Positions 1 to 7,379 of a stretch of 57,220 nucleotides of DNA are shown in pieces. The stretch's first letter is position 1. Every line of letters begins with the position of its first letter. The notes beneath the pieces are model-generated. The model made no database searches. It worked only from the letters and a program-made list of their open reading frames with translations, and was not told where the DNA came from. Source of the stretch: a bacterium HR15 (lineage in GTDB: Bacteria > Armatimonadota > Fimbriimonadia > Fimbriimonadales > GBS-DC); assembly GCA_002898555.1 (NCBI GenBank), contig BEHR01000023.1:1-57220 (forward strand). Reading direction: 5' to 3'. Position numbers and translations under genes: made by a program.

Positions 1-1
1 G

Positions 2-100
2 TTGATCAGTCCTGTGGCGATAGAGAAGGGTTTGCGTTTTGCGATTCGTGAGGGTGGTCGGACGGTTGGTGCAGGTGTGGTAACGGACATCCTGGATTAA
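2..100 (+). CDS. tuf: Elongation factor Tu, C-terminal end (partial)
   Basis: The left edge of the window reads as the last 32 codons of EF-Tu: a segment containing [20 protein letters not shown] followed by D and a TAA stop at 98-100. This is the domain III tail of the GTPase that delivers aminoacyl-tRNA to the ribosome. The start lies outside the window. rpsJ follows 54 bp later, the usual str-to-S10 junction, so tuf and the S10 cluster are probably co-transcribed. The identification rests on the near-invariant C-terminal motif. Confidence 0.93.
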   Translation: MISPVAIEKGLRFAIREGGRTVGAGVVTDILD

Positions 101-115
101 TCTACACCGCGTACA

Positions 116-133
116 GGCTGACTCGTCCAATCC
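116..133 (+). repeat. 9-bp periodic element, two degenerate units (tuf-rpsJ gap)
   Basis: Two adjacent 9-mers, GGCTGACTC and GTCCAATCC, sit between tuf and the rpsJ Shine-Dalgarno sequence. They match the unit family seen in other gaps of this locus (for example 2283-2318). Alone this copy would not be convincing; it is listed because of the family. Confidence 0.4.
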
Positions 134-154
134 CATCCAAGGAGGACAATCTTG

Positions 155-463
155 ATGCGACGCGACAAGATACGGATACGGCTAAGGGCATACGATCATC
201 GGGTGCTGGATGAATCGGTGAAGCGGATCGTGGAGCAGGTGCGCAGCACCGGGGCGCAGGTGCGCGGACCTGTGCCCCTGCCTACCGACATTCGCCGCTT
301 CTGCGTCATTCGCGGTCCGCACATCGACAAAATCGGCATGGAGCATTTCGAAATTCGCACCCATAAGCGACTGATCGATATCCTTGAGCCGAACAACCGC
401 ACCATCGACGCGTTGATGCGCCTGGATCTGCCCAGTGGCGTGGATATAGAAATCAAGCTCTAA
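155..463 (+). CDS. rpsJ: 30S ribosomal protein S10
   Basis: This 102-aa protein has the full S10 length and the hallmark central segment [21 protein letters not shown]10 sits in the 30S head and also acts as the NusE transcription-antitermination factor. A GGAGG at 141-145 is 9 nt before ATG 155. An in-frame TTG at 152 is closer than ideal, so ATG 155 is chosen. The C-terminus ends in the typical SGVDIEIKL. It is the first gene of the S10 cluster, 15 nt upstream of rplC. Confidence 0.96.
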   Translation: MRRDKIRIRLRAYDHRVLDESVKRIVEQVRSTGAQVRGPVPLPTDIRRFCVIRGPHIDKIGMEHFEIRTHKRLIDILEPNNRTIDALMRLDLPSGVDIEIKL

Positions 464-478
464 TAGGAGGCAGCTACA

Positions 479-1309
479 ATGAGCGAGGAGAAGCCGACTC
501 AGGATGAGATGAGCACAACTGAAAATGCCGAATCCCCGCAGCTGGCGGAGGCATCCGCGCCAGCGGAACCATCCGACTCGTCAGAGCAGTCTGAACTGGC
601 TGGACACTCGGATCAGTCGGAAACAACACCGACTGCCTCCGGCGCGGAACCTACCCCAGCGAAACCGTCACTGCCACCGCCCCCCGTGCTAAGTGGGCTG
701 ATTGGGCGCAAGCTTGGCATGATGCACATTTTCGACAGCGAAGGACGGATGGTGCCCGTGACGGTGCTGGAAGTCGGTCCATGCTTTGTGGTGCAGGTGC
801 GCACGCCAGAGCGGGACGGCTACTACGCCGCGCAGATCGGCTTCGAGCGTATCGCCCGGCGCAAGGTGAACAAGCCGTTGGCAGGTATCTTCAGAAGGGC
901 AGGGCTGGAACAGCCTCTGCGCCATCTGAAAGAGTTTCGCGTGCTGTCAGGTCAAGCGGTGCCTGGGCAGGAAATTCGCCCAGAGCATGTGTTCCAAGTG
1001 GGCGAAGTGGTACGCGTCACGGGTATCTCGAAGGGCAAGGGCTTCGCCGGCGTGGTGAAACGCTATGGCTTCGCCGGTGGTCCGATGACGCACGGCTCCA
1101 TGACCCATCGCCGACCCCTCTCCAGCGGCGCCACCGGTCCACAGCGTGTGTTCAAGAACAAGCCGATGCCCGGACGCATGGGGGGCGAGCAAGTCACTGT
1201 CCGTGGATTGACCATCGTGCGCATCGAGCCAGAGCGCAATCTGATGTTGATCCGGGGCGCTGTGCCCGGCGGACGCGGCTCGATCGTCTATGTGCAAAAA
1301 CAGATGTAG
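479..1309 (+). CDS. rplC: 50S ribosomal protein L3 with N-terminal acidic extension
   Basis: L3 is an early-assembly protein of the 50S subunit. The family core starts near residue 70 (LSGLIGRKLGMMHIFD) and includes the glycine- and histidine-rich stretch GGPMTHGSMTHRRPLSSG. L3 is usually about 205-215 aa; this one is 276 aa because of a Ser/Glu/Pro-rich N-terminal extension of about 70 residues. Within it, about residues 31-48 form X-S-D/E triplets encoded by a 9-bp periodic DNA element (553-624) like those in the intergenic gaps. ATG 479 has a well-placed GGAGG at 467-471. A start inside the extension is possible, but no Met codon lies between residue 11 and the core. Confidence 0.95.
   Translation: MSEEKPTQDEMSTTENAESPQLAEASAPAEPSDSSEQSELAGHSDQSETTPTASGAEPTPAKPSLPPPPVLSGLIGRKLGMMHIFDSEGRMVPVTVLEVGPCFVVQVRTPERDGYYAAQIGFERIARRKVNKPLAGIFRRAGLEQPLRHLKEFRVLSGQAVPGQEIRPEHVFQVGEVVRVTGISKGKGFAGVVKRYGFAGGPMTHGSMTHRRPLSSGATGPQRVFKNKPMPGRMGGEQVTVRGLTIVRIEPERNLMLIRGAVPGGRGSIVYVQKQM
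553..624 (+). repeat. 9-bp periodic element inside the rplC extension (about 8 units)
   Basis: From 553 to 624 the DNA reads as about eight consecutive 9-mers, for example ATCCGACTC (571), GTCAGAGCA (580), GTCTGAACT (589), GGCTGGACA (598) and GTCGGAAAC (616). GGCTGGACA is nearly the GGCTGGACC at 10752, and GTCAGAGCA resembles the GCCAGAGCG at 2301. The period equals three codons, so the element is translated as NNN-TCN-GAN, giving X-Ser-Asp/Glu triplets. Confidence 0.7.
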
Positions 1310-1364
1310 CGGCAGACCGGCGTGTCTGACTAACCAAAGCGAATCAGATCCGAGGTGAACAAGT

Positions 1365-1994
1365 ATGGCGAAGGCAACGGTGTATAACGCACAGGGACAA
1401 CCGGTGGGAGAGATGGAGCTGAACCCCACCCTGTTTTCGCGCACTGCGAAGGTGTCCGTGTTGCACCGCGTGGTCGTGGCGGAGCTGGCACACCAGCGGC
1501 AAGGCACTCACAGCACCCTCACACGCGGCGAGGTGCGCGGCGGTGGACGCAAGCCGTGGCGCCAAAAGCACACAGGGCGTGCCCGACAAGGCTCCATCCG
1601 CGCGCCCCAGTGGCGACACGGCGGCATCGTCCACGGACCTAAGCCGCGCGATTATAACCCTCTCGTAAATAAGAAGGAGCGGCGCCAAGCATTCGCTGCC
1701 GCACTCACCGATAAAGCCGAATCGGGCGCGTTGCGCATCGTGGAAGAGCTGAACTTCCCTGAAATCAAGACCAAACATGCCCTGCAGTTCCTGACCCAAT
1801 TGGGCGCAAACGACGGGCGCGTGCTGGTGCTACTCGATCAGCCGAATGAGACGGTCTATAAGTCGTTCCGCAACCTGCCCCATGTGCTGGTGCGTATCGC
1901 CCCTGCCTTCGCCCTCCATGAGCTGATCCCCGCGCGCCATGTTATCGCCACAAAAGCCGCTCTTCAGAAGCTGGAGGAGGTGTGGGCAAAATGA
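1365..1994 (+). CDS. rplD: 50S ribosomal protein L4
   Basis: This 209-aa protein matches the L4/L1e family: the basic tentacle segment [21 protein letters not shown] (residues about 55-75) and the following [12 protein letters not shown], then the globular domain. L4 lines the peptide exit tunnel and in enteric bacteria autoregulates the S10 operon; no such leader is seen here. A GAGGTGA precedes ATG 1365. Its TGA overlaps the ATG of rplW (ATGA), implying translational coupling. The 55-bp gap to rplC holds one GTCTGACTA unit (1324-1332). Confidence 0.95.
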   Translation: MAKATVYNAQGQPVGEMELNPTLFSRTAKVSVLHRVVVAELAHQRQGTHSTLTRGEVRGGGRKPWRQKHTGRARQGSIRAPQWRHGGIVHGPKPRDYNPLVNKKERRQAFAAALTDKAESGALRIVEELNFPEIKTKHALQFLTQLGANDGRVLVLLDQPNETVYKSFRNLPHVLVRIAPAFALHELIPARHVIATKAALQKLEEVWAK

Positions 1995-2281
1995 AACATC
2001 CCACGGAGGTCATTATTCGTCCGCTGCTCACCGAGAAGGGCACTCGCTTGCGTACCGAACTGAACCAGTACCTATTTGAGGTGGCAGCAGATGCCACCAA
2101 AATCGACATCGCCAACGCGATTAAGTCGCTCTACGGCGTGGAAGTGCTGAAAGTGCGCACGATGTGGGTCAAACCGAAACCGCGACGAATCGGCTTGCGA
2201 GGAGTAGGGCATACCCGACGCTGGAAAAAAGCCATCGTCACGGTGAAACCCGGACAGACCATCGAGGACTTCGTTGTCTGA
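1991..2281 (+). CDS. rplW: 50S ribosomal protein L23
   Basis: L23 surrounds the peptide exit and docks trigger factor and SRP. The protein shows the family start HPTEVIIRPLLTEKGT, the YLFEVAADATKIDIANAIKS helix-strand region and the KPKPRRIGLR loop. The start is set at ATG 1991, which overlaps the rplD stop and lies about 11 nt after GGAGGAGG (1972-1979). A GTG at 1982 would be too close to that site. This gives 96 aa, normal for the family. Confidence 0.94.
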   Translation: MKHPTEVIIRPLLTEKGTRLRTELNQYLFEVAADATKIDIANAIKSLYGVEVLKVRTMWVKPKPRRIGLRGVGHTRRWKKAIVTVKPGQTIEDFVV

Positions 2282-2282
2282 T

Positions 2283-2318
2283 GTCCGACCTGTCCAACCC
2301 GCCAGAGCGGTCTGACTA
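2283..2318 (+). repeat. 9-bp periodic element, four units (rplW-rplB gap)
   Basis: Exactly 36 bp, four in-phase 9-mers: GTCCGACCT, GTCCAACCC, GCCAGAGCG, GTCTGACTA. It starts one base after the rplW stop codon and ends shortly before the rplB Shine-Dalgarno sequence. Together with 10725-10760 it is the cleanest copy of the family. Confidence 0.65.
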
Positions 2319-2341
2319 AAAATAGCGAGGTGAAAAACGGA

Positions 2342-3166
2342 ATGCCAGTCAAAAAGTGGAAACCGACATCGCCCGGCAGACGCTTTATGGTGACCTCCAC
2401 CTATGAGGAGATTACCAAAACGGAACCGGAGAAGAGCCTGACCGTCGGGCTGCGCAAGACGGGTGGGCGCAACAATCAAGGGCGCGTCACCGCGCGTCAT
2501 CGCGGGGGCGGCAATAAGCGTCTCTATCGCATAATCGACTTCAAGCGCGATAAAGACGGCATCCCCGCGCGCGTCGTGGCCATTGAGTATGACCCGAATC
2601 GCTCGGCGCGAATCGCTCTGCTGGAGTACGAAGATGGCGAGAAGCGCTATATCCTCGCGCCCGTTGGGCTGACCGTCGGTGCAACCGTCATGAGCGGACC
2701 CGAAGCCGATATCCAGCCGGGCAACGCGCTGCCCTTGCGCCACATCCCTGTCGGCACGATGGTGCATAATATCGAACTCTATCCGGGCAAGGGCGGACAG
2801 ATGGTGCGCAGCGCAGGCGCCGCCGCCCAGATTCTGGCGAAAGAGGGCAACTACGCCACAATCCGCCTGCCGTCGGGCGAGATGCGCCTCGTGCATCTCG
2901 ACTGTCGCGCGACCATCGGGCAGGTGGGCAATGTGGACCATGAGAACGAGGTCTGGGGCAAAGCAGGCAAATCACGCTGGATGGGACGCCGCCCCCATGT
3001 GCGCGGCTCCGCCATGACCCCACGCGACCACCCGCATGGCGGCGGCGAGGGTAAAGCTCCCATCGGCTTGCCACACCCCAAAACGCCCTGGGGGAAGCCT
3101 GCTCTCGGCGTCAAAACCCGACGCAATAAACGCACCAGCCGATTTATCCTGAAACGCAGAAAGTAG
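2342..3166 (+). CDS. rplB: 50S ribosomal protein L2
   Basis: L2 is a conserved 23S rRNA-binding protein needed for subunit joining and peptidyl-transferase function. The 274-aa product begins [15 protein letters not shown], has [14 protein letters not shown] in the N-terminal domain and [16 protein letters not shown] near the C-terminus, where the conserved His lies. Start ATG 2342 follows GCGAGGTG at 2325-2332. An upstream in-frame GTG at 2330 is part of that Shine-Dalgarno sequence and is rejected. Length and motifs are fully normal. Confidence 0.96.
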   Translation: MPVKKWKPTSPGRRFMVTSTYEEITKTEPEKSLTVGLRKTGGRNNQGRVTARHRGGGNKRLYRIIDFKRDKDGIPARVVAIEYDPNRSARIALLEYEDGEKRYILAPVGLTVGATVMSGPEADIQPGNALPLRHIPVGTMVHNIELYPGKGGQMVRSAGAAAQILAKEGNYATIRLPSGEMRLVHLDCRATIGQVGNVDHENEVWGKAGKSRWMGRRPHVRGSAMTPRDHPHGGGEGKAPIGLPHPKTPWGKPALGVKTRRNKRTSRFILKRRK

Positions 3167-3186
3167 TCCATAAGGAGGCGTAAAGC

Positions 3187-3480
3187 ATGGGACGCTCGCT
3201 GAAAAAGGGACCATATATCGATGAGAAGCTGCTCAAAAAGGTGCGCGAAATGGCGCAGAAGCCGCCCCAAGAGCGGCGACCTATCAAAACCTGGTCGCGT
3301 CGCTCCACGATTGTGCCCGAAATGATCGGGCTTACCCTCGCTGTGCATGATGGGCGTAAGCATGTGCCCGTCTATATCACCGAACAGATGGTCGGGCACA
3401 AGCTGGGCGAGTTCGTGCCTACGCGCACCTTCCGCGGGCACGCCGGTTCCAGCGAGCGCACCTCGAAGGTGAGGAGGTAA
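3187..3480 (+). CDS. rpsS: 30S ribosomal protein S19
   Basis: This 97-aa S19 has the canonical start [12 protein letters not shown], the [13 protein letters not shown] motif and the [15 protein letters not shown] signature. S19 forms part of the 30S head with S13. An AAGGAGG lies 8-9 nt before ATG 3187. rplV starts 7 nt after its stop, so the two are co-translated in the S10 cluster. Confidence 0.96.
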   Translation: MGRSLKKGPYIDEKLLKKVREMAQKPPQERRPIKTWSRRSTIVPEMIGLTLAVHDGRKHVPVYITEQMVGHKLGEFVPTRTFRGHAGSSERTSKVRR

Positions 3481-3487
3481 AGCCATT

Positions 3488-3922
3488 ATGCGAGCTATTG
3501 CCCGATATGTCCGTATACCACCGCGCAAGGCGCGACTGGTCATCGATCTGGTGCGCGGCAAGCCAGTTCAGGAGGCGATGGTCATCCTGAATAACCTGCC
3601 GAACAAGGCGGCACGCCTGACCCGCAAAGTGTTGGAATCGGCGGTCGCCAACGCCATGCATAACGAAGGCTTCGACCCGCGCGACCTGTTCATCGCCCGC
3701 GCCTATGTGGATGAGGGACCTCGATGGAAGCGCATTCTGCCCAAAGATCGTGGGCGCGCCTTCCGCATTCTGAAGCGCACCAGCCACATCACCATCGAAC
3801 TCTCACCCCTCACAATGCGCCCACAACCCACACGCAGACAAACAACGCCCCGCACAGCGATCACCCAACCCACCCAACACCCGATGGAATCGCAACCCGC
3901 AAAGCAGGAGGAACAGGCATAA
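3488..3922 (+). CDS. rplV: 50S ribosomal protein L22 with polar C-terminal tail
   Basis: L22 contributes a beta-hairpin to the exit tunnel. The core (residues 1-110) shows [19 protein letters not shown] and, at the hairpin base, [20 protein letters not shown]. Residues from about 112 form an extra tail rich in Thr, Gln, Pro and Arg. The protein is 144 aa against the usual 110-118. The TAA stop abuts the rpsC ATG with no spacer. Confidence 0.95.
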   Translation: MRAIARYVRIPPRKARLVIDLVRGKPVQEAMVILNNLPNKAARLTRKVLESAVANAMHNEGFDPRDLFIARAYVDEGPRWKRILPKDRGRAFRILKRTSHITIELSPLTMRPQPTRRQTTPRTAITQPTQHPMESQPAKQEEQA

Positions 3923-4795
3923 ATGGGTCAGAAAATTCATCCGATTGGCTTTCGTGTGGGCATCACGCGCGACTGGGAGAGCCGTTGGTACGCGCCCAAG
4001 TCGCAATATCGCCACCTGCTCTACGAGGACTACTTGATTCGCAAAGCCATCAAGGAGCGGTGGTACGGAGCAGGTATCTCACGCATCGAAATCGAGCGCG
4101 CGGCGAACATCGTGCGCGTGATTATCTATGCTGCGCGCCCAGGTCAAATTATTGGGCGTGGTGGACAGGGCATCGAAGAGGTGACTCGCGCCGTCCACAA
4201 AGTGCTGCACCCCAATAAGCCTGACCTACGCATCGATGTGGAGGATGTGCGCAACCCTGACACCGACGCTCAACTGGTCGCAGAGAACATCGCGCAGCAG
4301 CTGGAGCGGCGTGTCTCTCACCGACGCGCGATGCGCCAGGCGCTCGCACGAGCCCAACGCGCCAATGTACGCGGCATCAAGATTATGGTTGCAGGGCGAC
4401 TGGGTGGTGCCGAAATCGCGCGCACGGAATGGGACCGGGTCGGTCGCGTGCCGCTGCAGACCCTCCGCGCCGATATCGACTATGGCTTTGCCGTCGCCTA
4501 TACCATCTACGGCACCATCGGCGTCAAAGTTTGGATTTACAAGGGGGATATTCCCGTCACCGAGCGCCGTATCCTGCTCTCGACCATCACGACGCCCGAG
4601 GCAGCGTTCGAGCCCTCTGTGCGTGCTGCACGCCCTGCCGCTACGGAACGCCCTGCTGGACCACGCCGACGCCGTGGCGGTCCGCGCCGACGCGGCAGAG
4701 GTGGAGGTAGCGGGCAGGGACGCGGCCCATCGCGCGGCAGAACAGAACGCCAATCCAGCGCGCCCGCTGAAAGTGAACCCCCTGTGGAGGAATAG
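3923..4795 (+). CDS. rpsC: 30S ribosomal protein S3 with Arg/Gly-rich tail
   Basis: S3 lies at the mRNA entry channel. The start [14 protein letters not shown] is canonical, the KH domain carries the [12 protein letters not shown] loop (about residues 78-85), and the C-terminal domain has [13 protein letters not shown]. The family is typically 210-240 aa; here 290 aa. From about residue 230 a low-complexity tail alternates Pro/Ala with [15 protein letters not shown]. It starts directly after rplV. Confidence 0.95.
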   Translation: MGQKIHPIGFRVGITRDWESRWYAPKSQYRHLLYEDYLIRKAIKERWYGAGISRIEIERAANIVRVIIYAARPGQIIGRGGQGIEEVTRAVHKVLHPNKPDLRIDVEDVRNPDTDAQLVAENIAQQLERRVSHRRAMRQALARAQRANVRGIKIMVAGRLGGAEIARTEWDRVGRVPLQTLRADIDYGFAVAYTIYGTIGVKVWIYKGDIPVTERRILLSTITTPEAAFEPSVRAARPAATERPAGPRRRRGGPRRRGRGGGSGQGRGPSRGRTERQSSAPAESEPPVEE

Positions 4796-4799
4796 ATGG

Positions 4800-4817
4800 G
4801 CCCGATCAATCCGAAAT
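4800..4817 (+). repeat. 9-bp periodic element, two weak units (rpsC-rplP gap)
   Basis: GCCCGATCA and ATCCGAAAT follow the rpsC stop and precede the rplP Shine-Dalgarno sequence. They match the family at the TCCGA core but are degenerate, so this copy is tentative. Confidence 0.3.
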
Positions 4818-4830
4818 GAGGTGAACCACT

Positions 4831-5283
4831 ATGTTGATGCCGAAAAAGACCAAGTATAGAAAGCAGCAACGAGGACGACGCAAGGGCGTGTCCAAAGGCG
4901 CACGCGAGCTGCACTTTGGCGACTATGGTCTCGTCGCGATGGAACCCTGCTGGCTGACCAACCGCCAAATGGAAGCAGCGCGTGTCGCCATCGTGCGCTA
5001 TCTGAAGCGCGGCGGCAAAATCTGGTTCCGCGTGTTCCCTGATAAGCCCTATACCAAACGCGCCGCCGAAACGCGCATGGGGGGCGGTAAGGGCAGCGTC
5101 GAAGGCTGGGTCGCCGTCGTCAAGCGCGGACGAATCATTCTGGAACTGGGTGGTGTGGACGAAGAGCGCGCCCGCGAAGCCCTGCGACGCGCCAGCCACA
5201 AACTGCCCATCAAAACACGCATCGTCACCCGCGCCGACTTCCAACTGGGTATGACGGCTGCCACAGGAGGTGAAGCCGAATGA
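4831..5283 (+). CDS. rplP: 50S ribosomal protein L16
   Basis: L16 binds near the A-site tRNA elbow. The protein starts [16 protein letters not shown], the standard L16 start, so ATG 4831 is preferred to the in-frame ATG 4837. The [22 protein letters not shown] segment near the C-terminus is diagnostic. Length is 150 aa, slightly longer than the usual 136-145. Its last codons overlap the rpmC start by 4 nt. Confidence 0.95.
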   Translation: MLMPKKTKYRKQQRGRRKGVSKGARELHFGDYGLVAMEPCWLTNRQMEAARVAIVRYLKRGGKIWFRVFPDKPYTKRAAETRMGGGKGSVEGWVAVVKRGRIILELGGVDEERAREALRRASHKLPIKTRIVTRADFQLGMTAATGGEAE

Positions 5284-5492
5284 AACCGCTCAAACCCGAC
5301 CAGCTGCGACGCATGACCACCCAAGAACTGGAACAGGAACTGGAAAAGTTGCGCAACGAACTCTATCGCCTGCGTGTGCAACAGGCGGTGCGCCAGATAA
5401 AAGATACGGCAGCTCTGCGCATCACCCGACGCAACATCGCGCGCCTCCAGACCATCCTGAACGAAAAACGGCGCCAAGCAGAGCAGAAGTAG
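5280..5492 (+). CDS. rpmC: 50S ribosomal protein L29
   Basis: This 70-aa two-helix protein has the L29 pattern: T-x-E-L-x-x-E-L followed by [14 protein letters not shown] and [19 protein letters not shown]29 sits by the exit tunnel next to L23. It starts within rplP by an ATGA overlap after AGGAGGTGA, the expected gene order rplP-rpmC-rpsQ. Confidence 0.94.
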   Translation: MKPLKPDQLRRMTTQELEQELEKLRNELYRLRVQQAVRQIKDTAALRITRRNIARLQTILNEKRRQAEQK

Positions 5493-5542
5493 ACCCTGTG
5501 TCTGCCCATTAAAAAACAAAACGCATAGGAGGCAGGAACCAT

Positions 5543-5860
5543 ATGGAAGAGACCACTTATACAACGGAGACAGCGGAGGCACCGACCACGACGCAGACCA
5601 TCCGACCCTATCGGGGGAAGCGCAAGGTGCGTGTCGGGCGCGTCGTCAGCAACAAAATGGACAAAACGGTCGTGGTTGCGGTCGTGCGCAGCTTCCGCCA
5701 CCCCCTGTACGGGAAAACCATCCGCCGCACCAAAAAGTATATGGCGCACGACGAGCACAACAAATGCCAAGTGGGCGACCTGGTGGAGATTGTCGAAACG
5801 CGCCCGCTCAGCCGCCATAAACGCTGGCGCGTACGCGCCATCTTGGAGCGACCTGAGTAA
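5543..5860 (+). CDS. rpsQ: 30S ribosomal protein S17 with short N-terminal extension
   Basis: S17 is an early-assembly OB-fold 30S protein. The core begins near residue 28 ([20 protein letters not shown]) and carries [19 protein letters not shown]. It is 105 aa because of about 25 extra Thr/Glu-rich N-terminal residues. GGAGG at 5528-5532 supports ATG 5543. No better internal start with its own ribosome-binding site is seen. Confidence 0.95.
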   Translation: MEETTYTTETAEAPTTTQTIRPYRGKRKVRVGRVVSNKMDKTVVVAVVRSFRHPLYGKTIRRTKKYMAHDEHNKCQVGDLVEIVETRPLSRHKRWRVRAILERPE

Positions 5861-5887
5861 AATCTATAAGAATGGAGGCGAACCCCT

Positions 5888-6256
5888 ATGATACAGGCAT
5901 TTACAAGGTTGAAAGTAGCCGATAACTCAGGCGCACGCGAGGTGATGTGTATTCGCGTGCTCAAAGGCTCGAACGCACGCTATGCACGGGTGGGCGATGT
6001 GATTGTCGCGTCGGTCAAAGACGCCGCACCCAATTCGGCCGTTAAAAAGGGCGATGTGGTGCGTGCTGTCGTTGTGCGCACGCGACGCCCTATCCGAAGA
6101 CCCGATGGGACGACGCTGCGCTTCGACGATAACGCCTGTGTGATTATCAATAATCAGGGCGAGCCACGCGGCACCCGAATCTTCGGACCAGTCGCACGCG
6201 AGTTGCGCGACCGCAATTTCATGCGCATCGTCTCGCTCGCTCCCGAAGTGCTATAA
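5888..6256 (+). CDS. rplN: 50S ribosomal protein L14
   Basis: At 122 aa this is a standard L14: start [19 protein letters not shown], the [23 protein letters not shown] stretch, and the terminal [24 protein letters not shown]14 lies on the intersubunit face and contacts 16S h14. ATG 5888 follows TGGAGGCG. It opens the spc part of the cluster, 15 nt before rplX. Confidence 0.96.
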   Translation: MIQAFTRLKVADNSGAREVMCIRVLKGSNARYARVGDVIVASVKDAAPNSAVKKGDVVRAVVVRTRRPIRRPDGTTLRFDDNACVIINNQGEPRGTRIFGPVARELRDRNFMRIVSLAPEVL

Positions 6257-6271
6257 GGAGGCGAAGACTTT

Positions 6272-6622
6272 ATGGTACGCAAACTGCCGAAACCGATCCG
6301 AATGAAAATCAAAACAGGCGATACCGTGTATGTGCTTTCCGGCAAGGATAAGGGTCGGCGCGGGCGCGTCATCCGGGTGATGCCCCGTGAAAACCGCATT
6401 ATCGTCGATGGCATCAACCTCGTCACCAAACATCAGAAGCCGCGCACGGCAACAGGCAAAGGCTCACGCATCCAGAAACCCGCGCCCATCTTCGCCAGCA
6501 AGGTCATGCTGGTCTGCCCACACTGCGACCAGCCGACCCGTGTCAGGCGCGTCCGCAGCGAGAGCAACCGCCTCGTGCGCGTGTGCAAACGCTGTGGCGA
6601 AATGATAGACACCACCCAGTAA
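6272..6622 (+). CDS. rplX: 50S ribosomal protein L24, zinc-ribbon form
   Basis: L24 initiates 50S assembly. The KOW motif (residues 15-42: GDTVYVLSGKDKGRRGRV) and DGINLVTKHQKP are clear. The C-terminal third carries C82-x2-C85 and C105-x2-C108, a zinc-ribbon arrangement found in a subset of bacterial L24 proteins. Length 116 aa. ATG 6272 follows AAGGAGGCG. Confidence 0.95.
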   Translation: MVRKLPKPIRMKIKTGDTVYVLSGKDKGRRGRVIRVMPRENRIIVDGINLVTKHQKPRTATGKGSRIQKPAPIFASKVMLVCPHCDQPTRVRRVRSESNRLVRVCKRCGEMIDTTQ

Positions 6623-6636
6623 TGGCGGCTTAGATC

Positions 6637-6663
6637 GTCCAACTTGTCTGACCCGCCTGACGG
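6637..6663 (+). repeat. 9-bp periodic element, three units (rplX-rplE gap)
   Basis: Three in-phase 9-mers GTCCAACTT, GTCTGACCC and GCCTGACGG lie between the rplX stop and the rplE ribosome-binding site. The first matches a unit at 10734 exactly. Confidence 0.6.
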
Positions 6664-6695
6664 AACAGATGAAATAAGTAGGGAGGCGATACACA

Positions 6696-7340
6696 ATGGC
6701 AAAGCAACAGACCAGCCCAAAACCACAGGACAAGAAAGCGGGCAAGGAACAGAAAGCGGAAAAGATGTTCGAAACCGCCGATGTAGCGGTGCAATTTGTG
6801 CCGGGACTACGCCTGCGCTATGAGCAGGTCGTCCGCCCGGAGCTGCAACGCCAGTTCGGCTACAAGAACCCCATGCAGATCCCGCGCCTGGAGAAGATAG
6901 TGATTAATATGGGTGTCGGCAAGGGCGAACAGGAACCGAAACAACTGGAGAACGCCATGCGCGACCTGGCACTTATCAGCGGGCAGAAGCCCGTCGCGAC
7001 CGTTGCCAAACGCGCCATCTCTAACTTCCGCATTCGCAAGGGACACCGCATCGGCTGTAAGGTCACCTTGCGCGGCAACCGCATGTACGCCTTCCTGGAA
7101 AAGCTCATCAATGTGGTGCTGCCACGCATCCGCGACTTCCACGGACTGTCGCCCCACTCCTTCGATGGGCGTGGCAACTACTCGCTGGGACTGCGTGAAC
7201 AAATCCTGTTCCCTGAAATCGTCTACGATCAGGTTGACCGTATTCGCGGTATGGACATTACCATCTGCACCACAGCTGAAACCGATGAAGAGGCGCTCGC
7301 TTTGCTCAAGGCGCTGGGGATGCCGTTTCGAACAAGCTAA
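6696..7340 (+). CDS. rplE: 50S ribosomal protein L5 with lysine-rich N-terminal extension
   Basis: L5 binds 5S rRNA in the central protuberance. The core starts near residue 35 ([13 protein letters not shown]) and includes [32 protein letters not shown], and the C-terminal [18 protein letters not shown]. The product is 214 aa against about 180; the first 30 residues are a Lys/Gln/Glu-rich leader. GGAGG at 6683-6687 supports ATG 6696. An unusual gene, an EF-G-like GTPase, follows instead of rpsZ. Confidence 0.95.
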   Translation: MAKQQTSPKPQDKKAGKEQKAEKMFETADVAVQFVPGLRLRYEQVVRPELQRQFGYKNPMQIPRLEKIVINMGVGKGEQEPKQLENAMRDLALISGQKPVATVAKRAISNFRIRKGHRIGCKVTLRGNRMYAFLEKLINVVLPRIRDFHGLSPHSFDGRGNYSLGLREQILFPEIVYDQVDRIRGMDITICTTAETDEEALALLKALGMPFRTS

Positions 7341-7379
7341 ACCCATCCTGTTCAGCGAAGGCATAAGGAGGCACGCACG

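Noticed and set aside
1-154. S10-operon L4-binding leader
   Set aside because: The gap before rpsJ is only 54 bp and shows no hairpin of the enteric type; rpsJ is probably transcribed from tuf.
2283-2318. 9-bp element as a CRISPR-like or REP hairpin element
   Set aside because: The units are too short and directly tandem without spacers, and the unit is not self-complementary.
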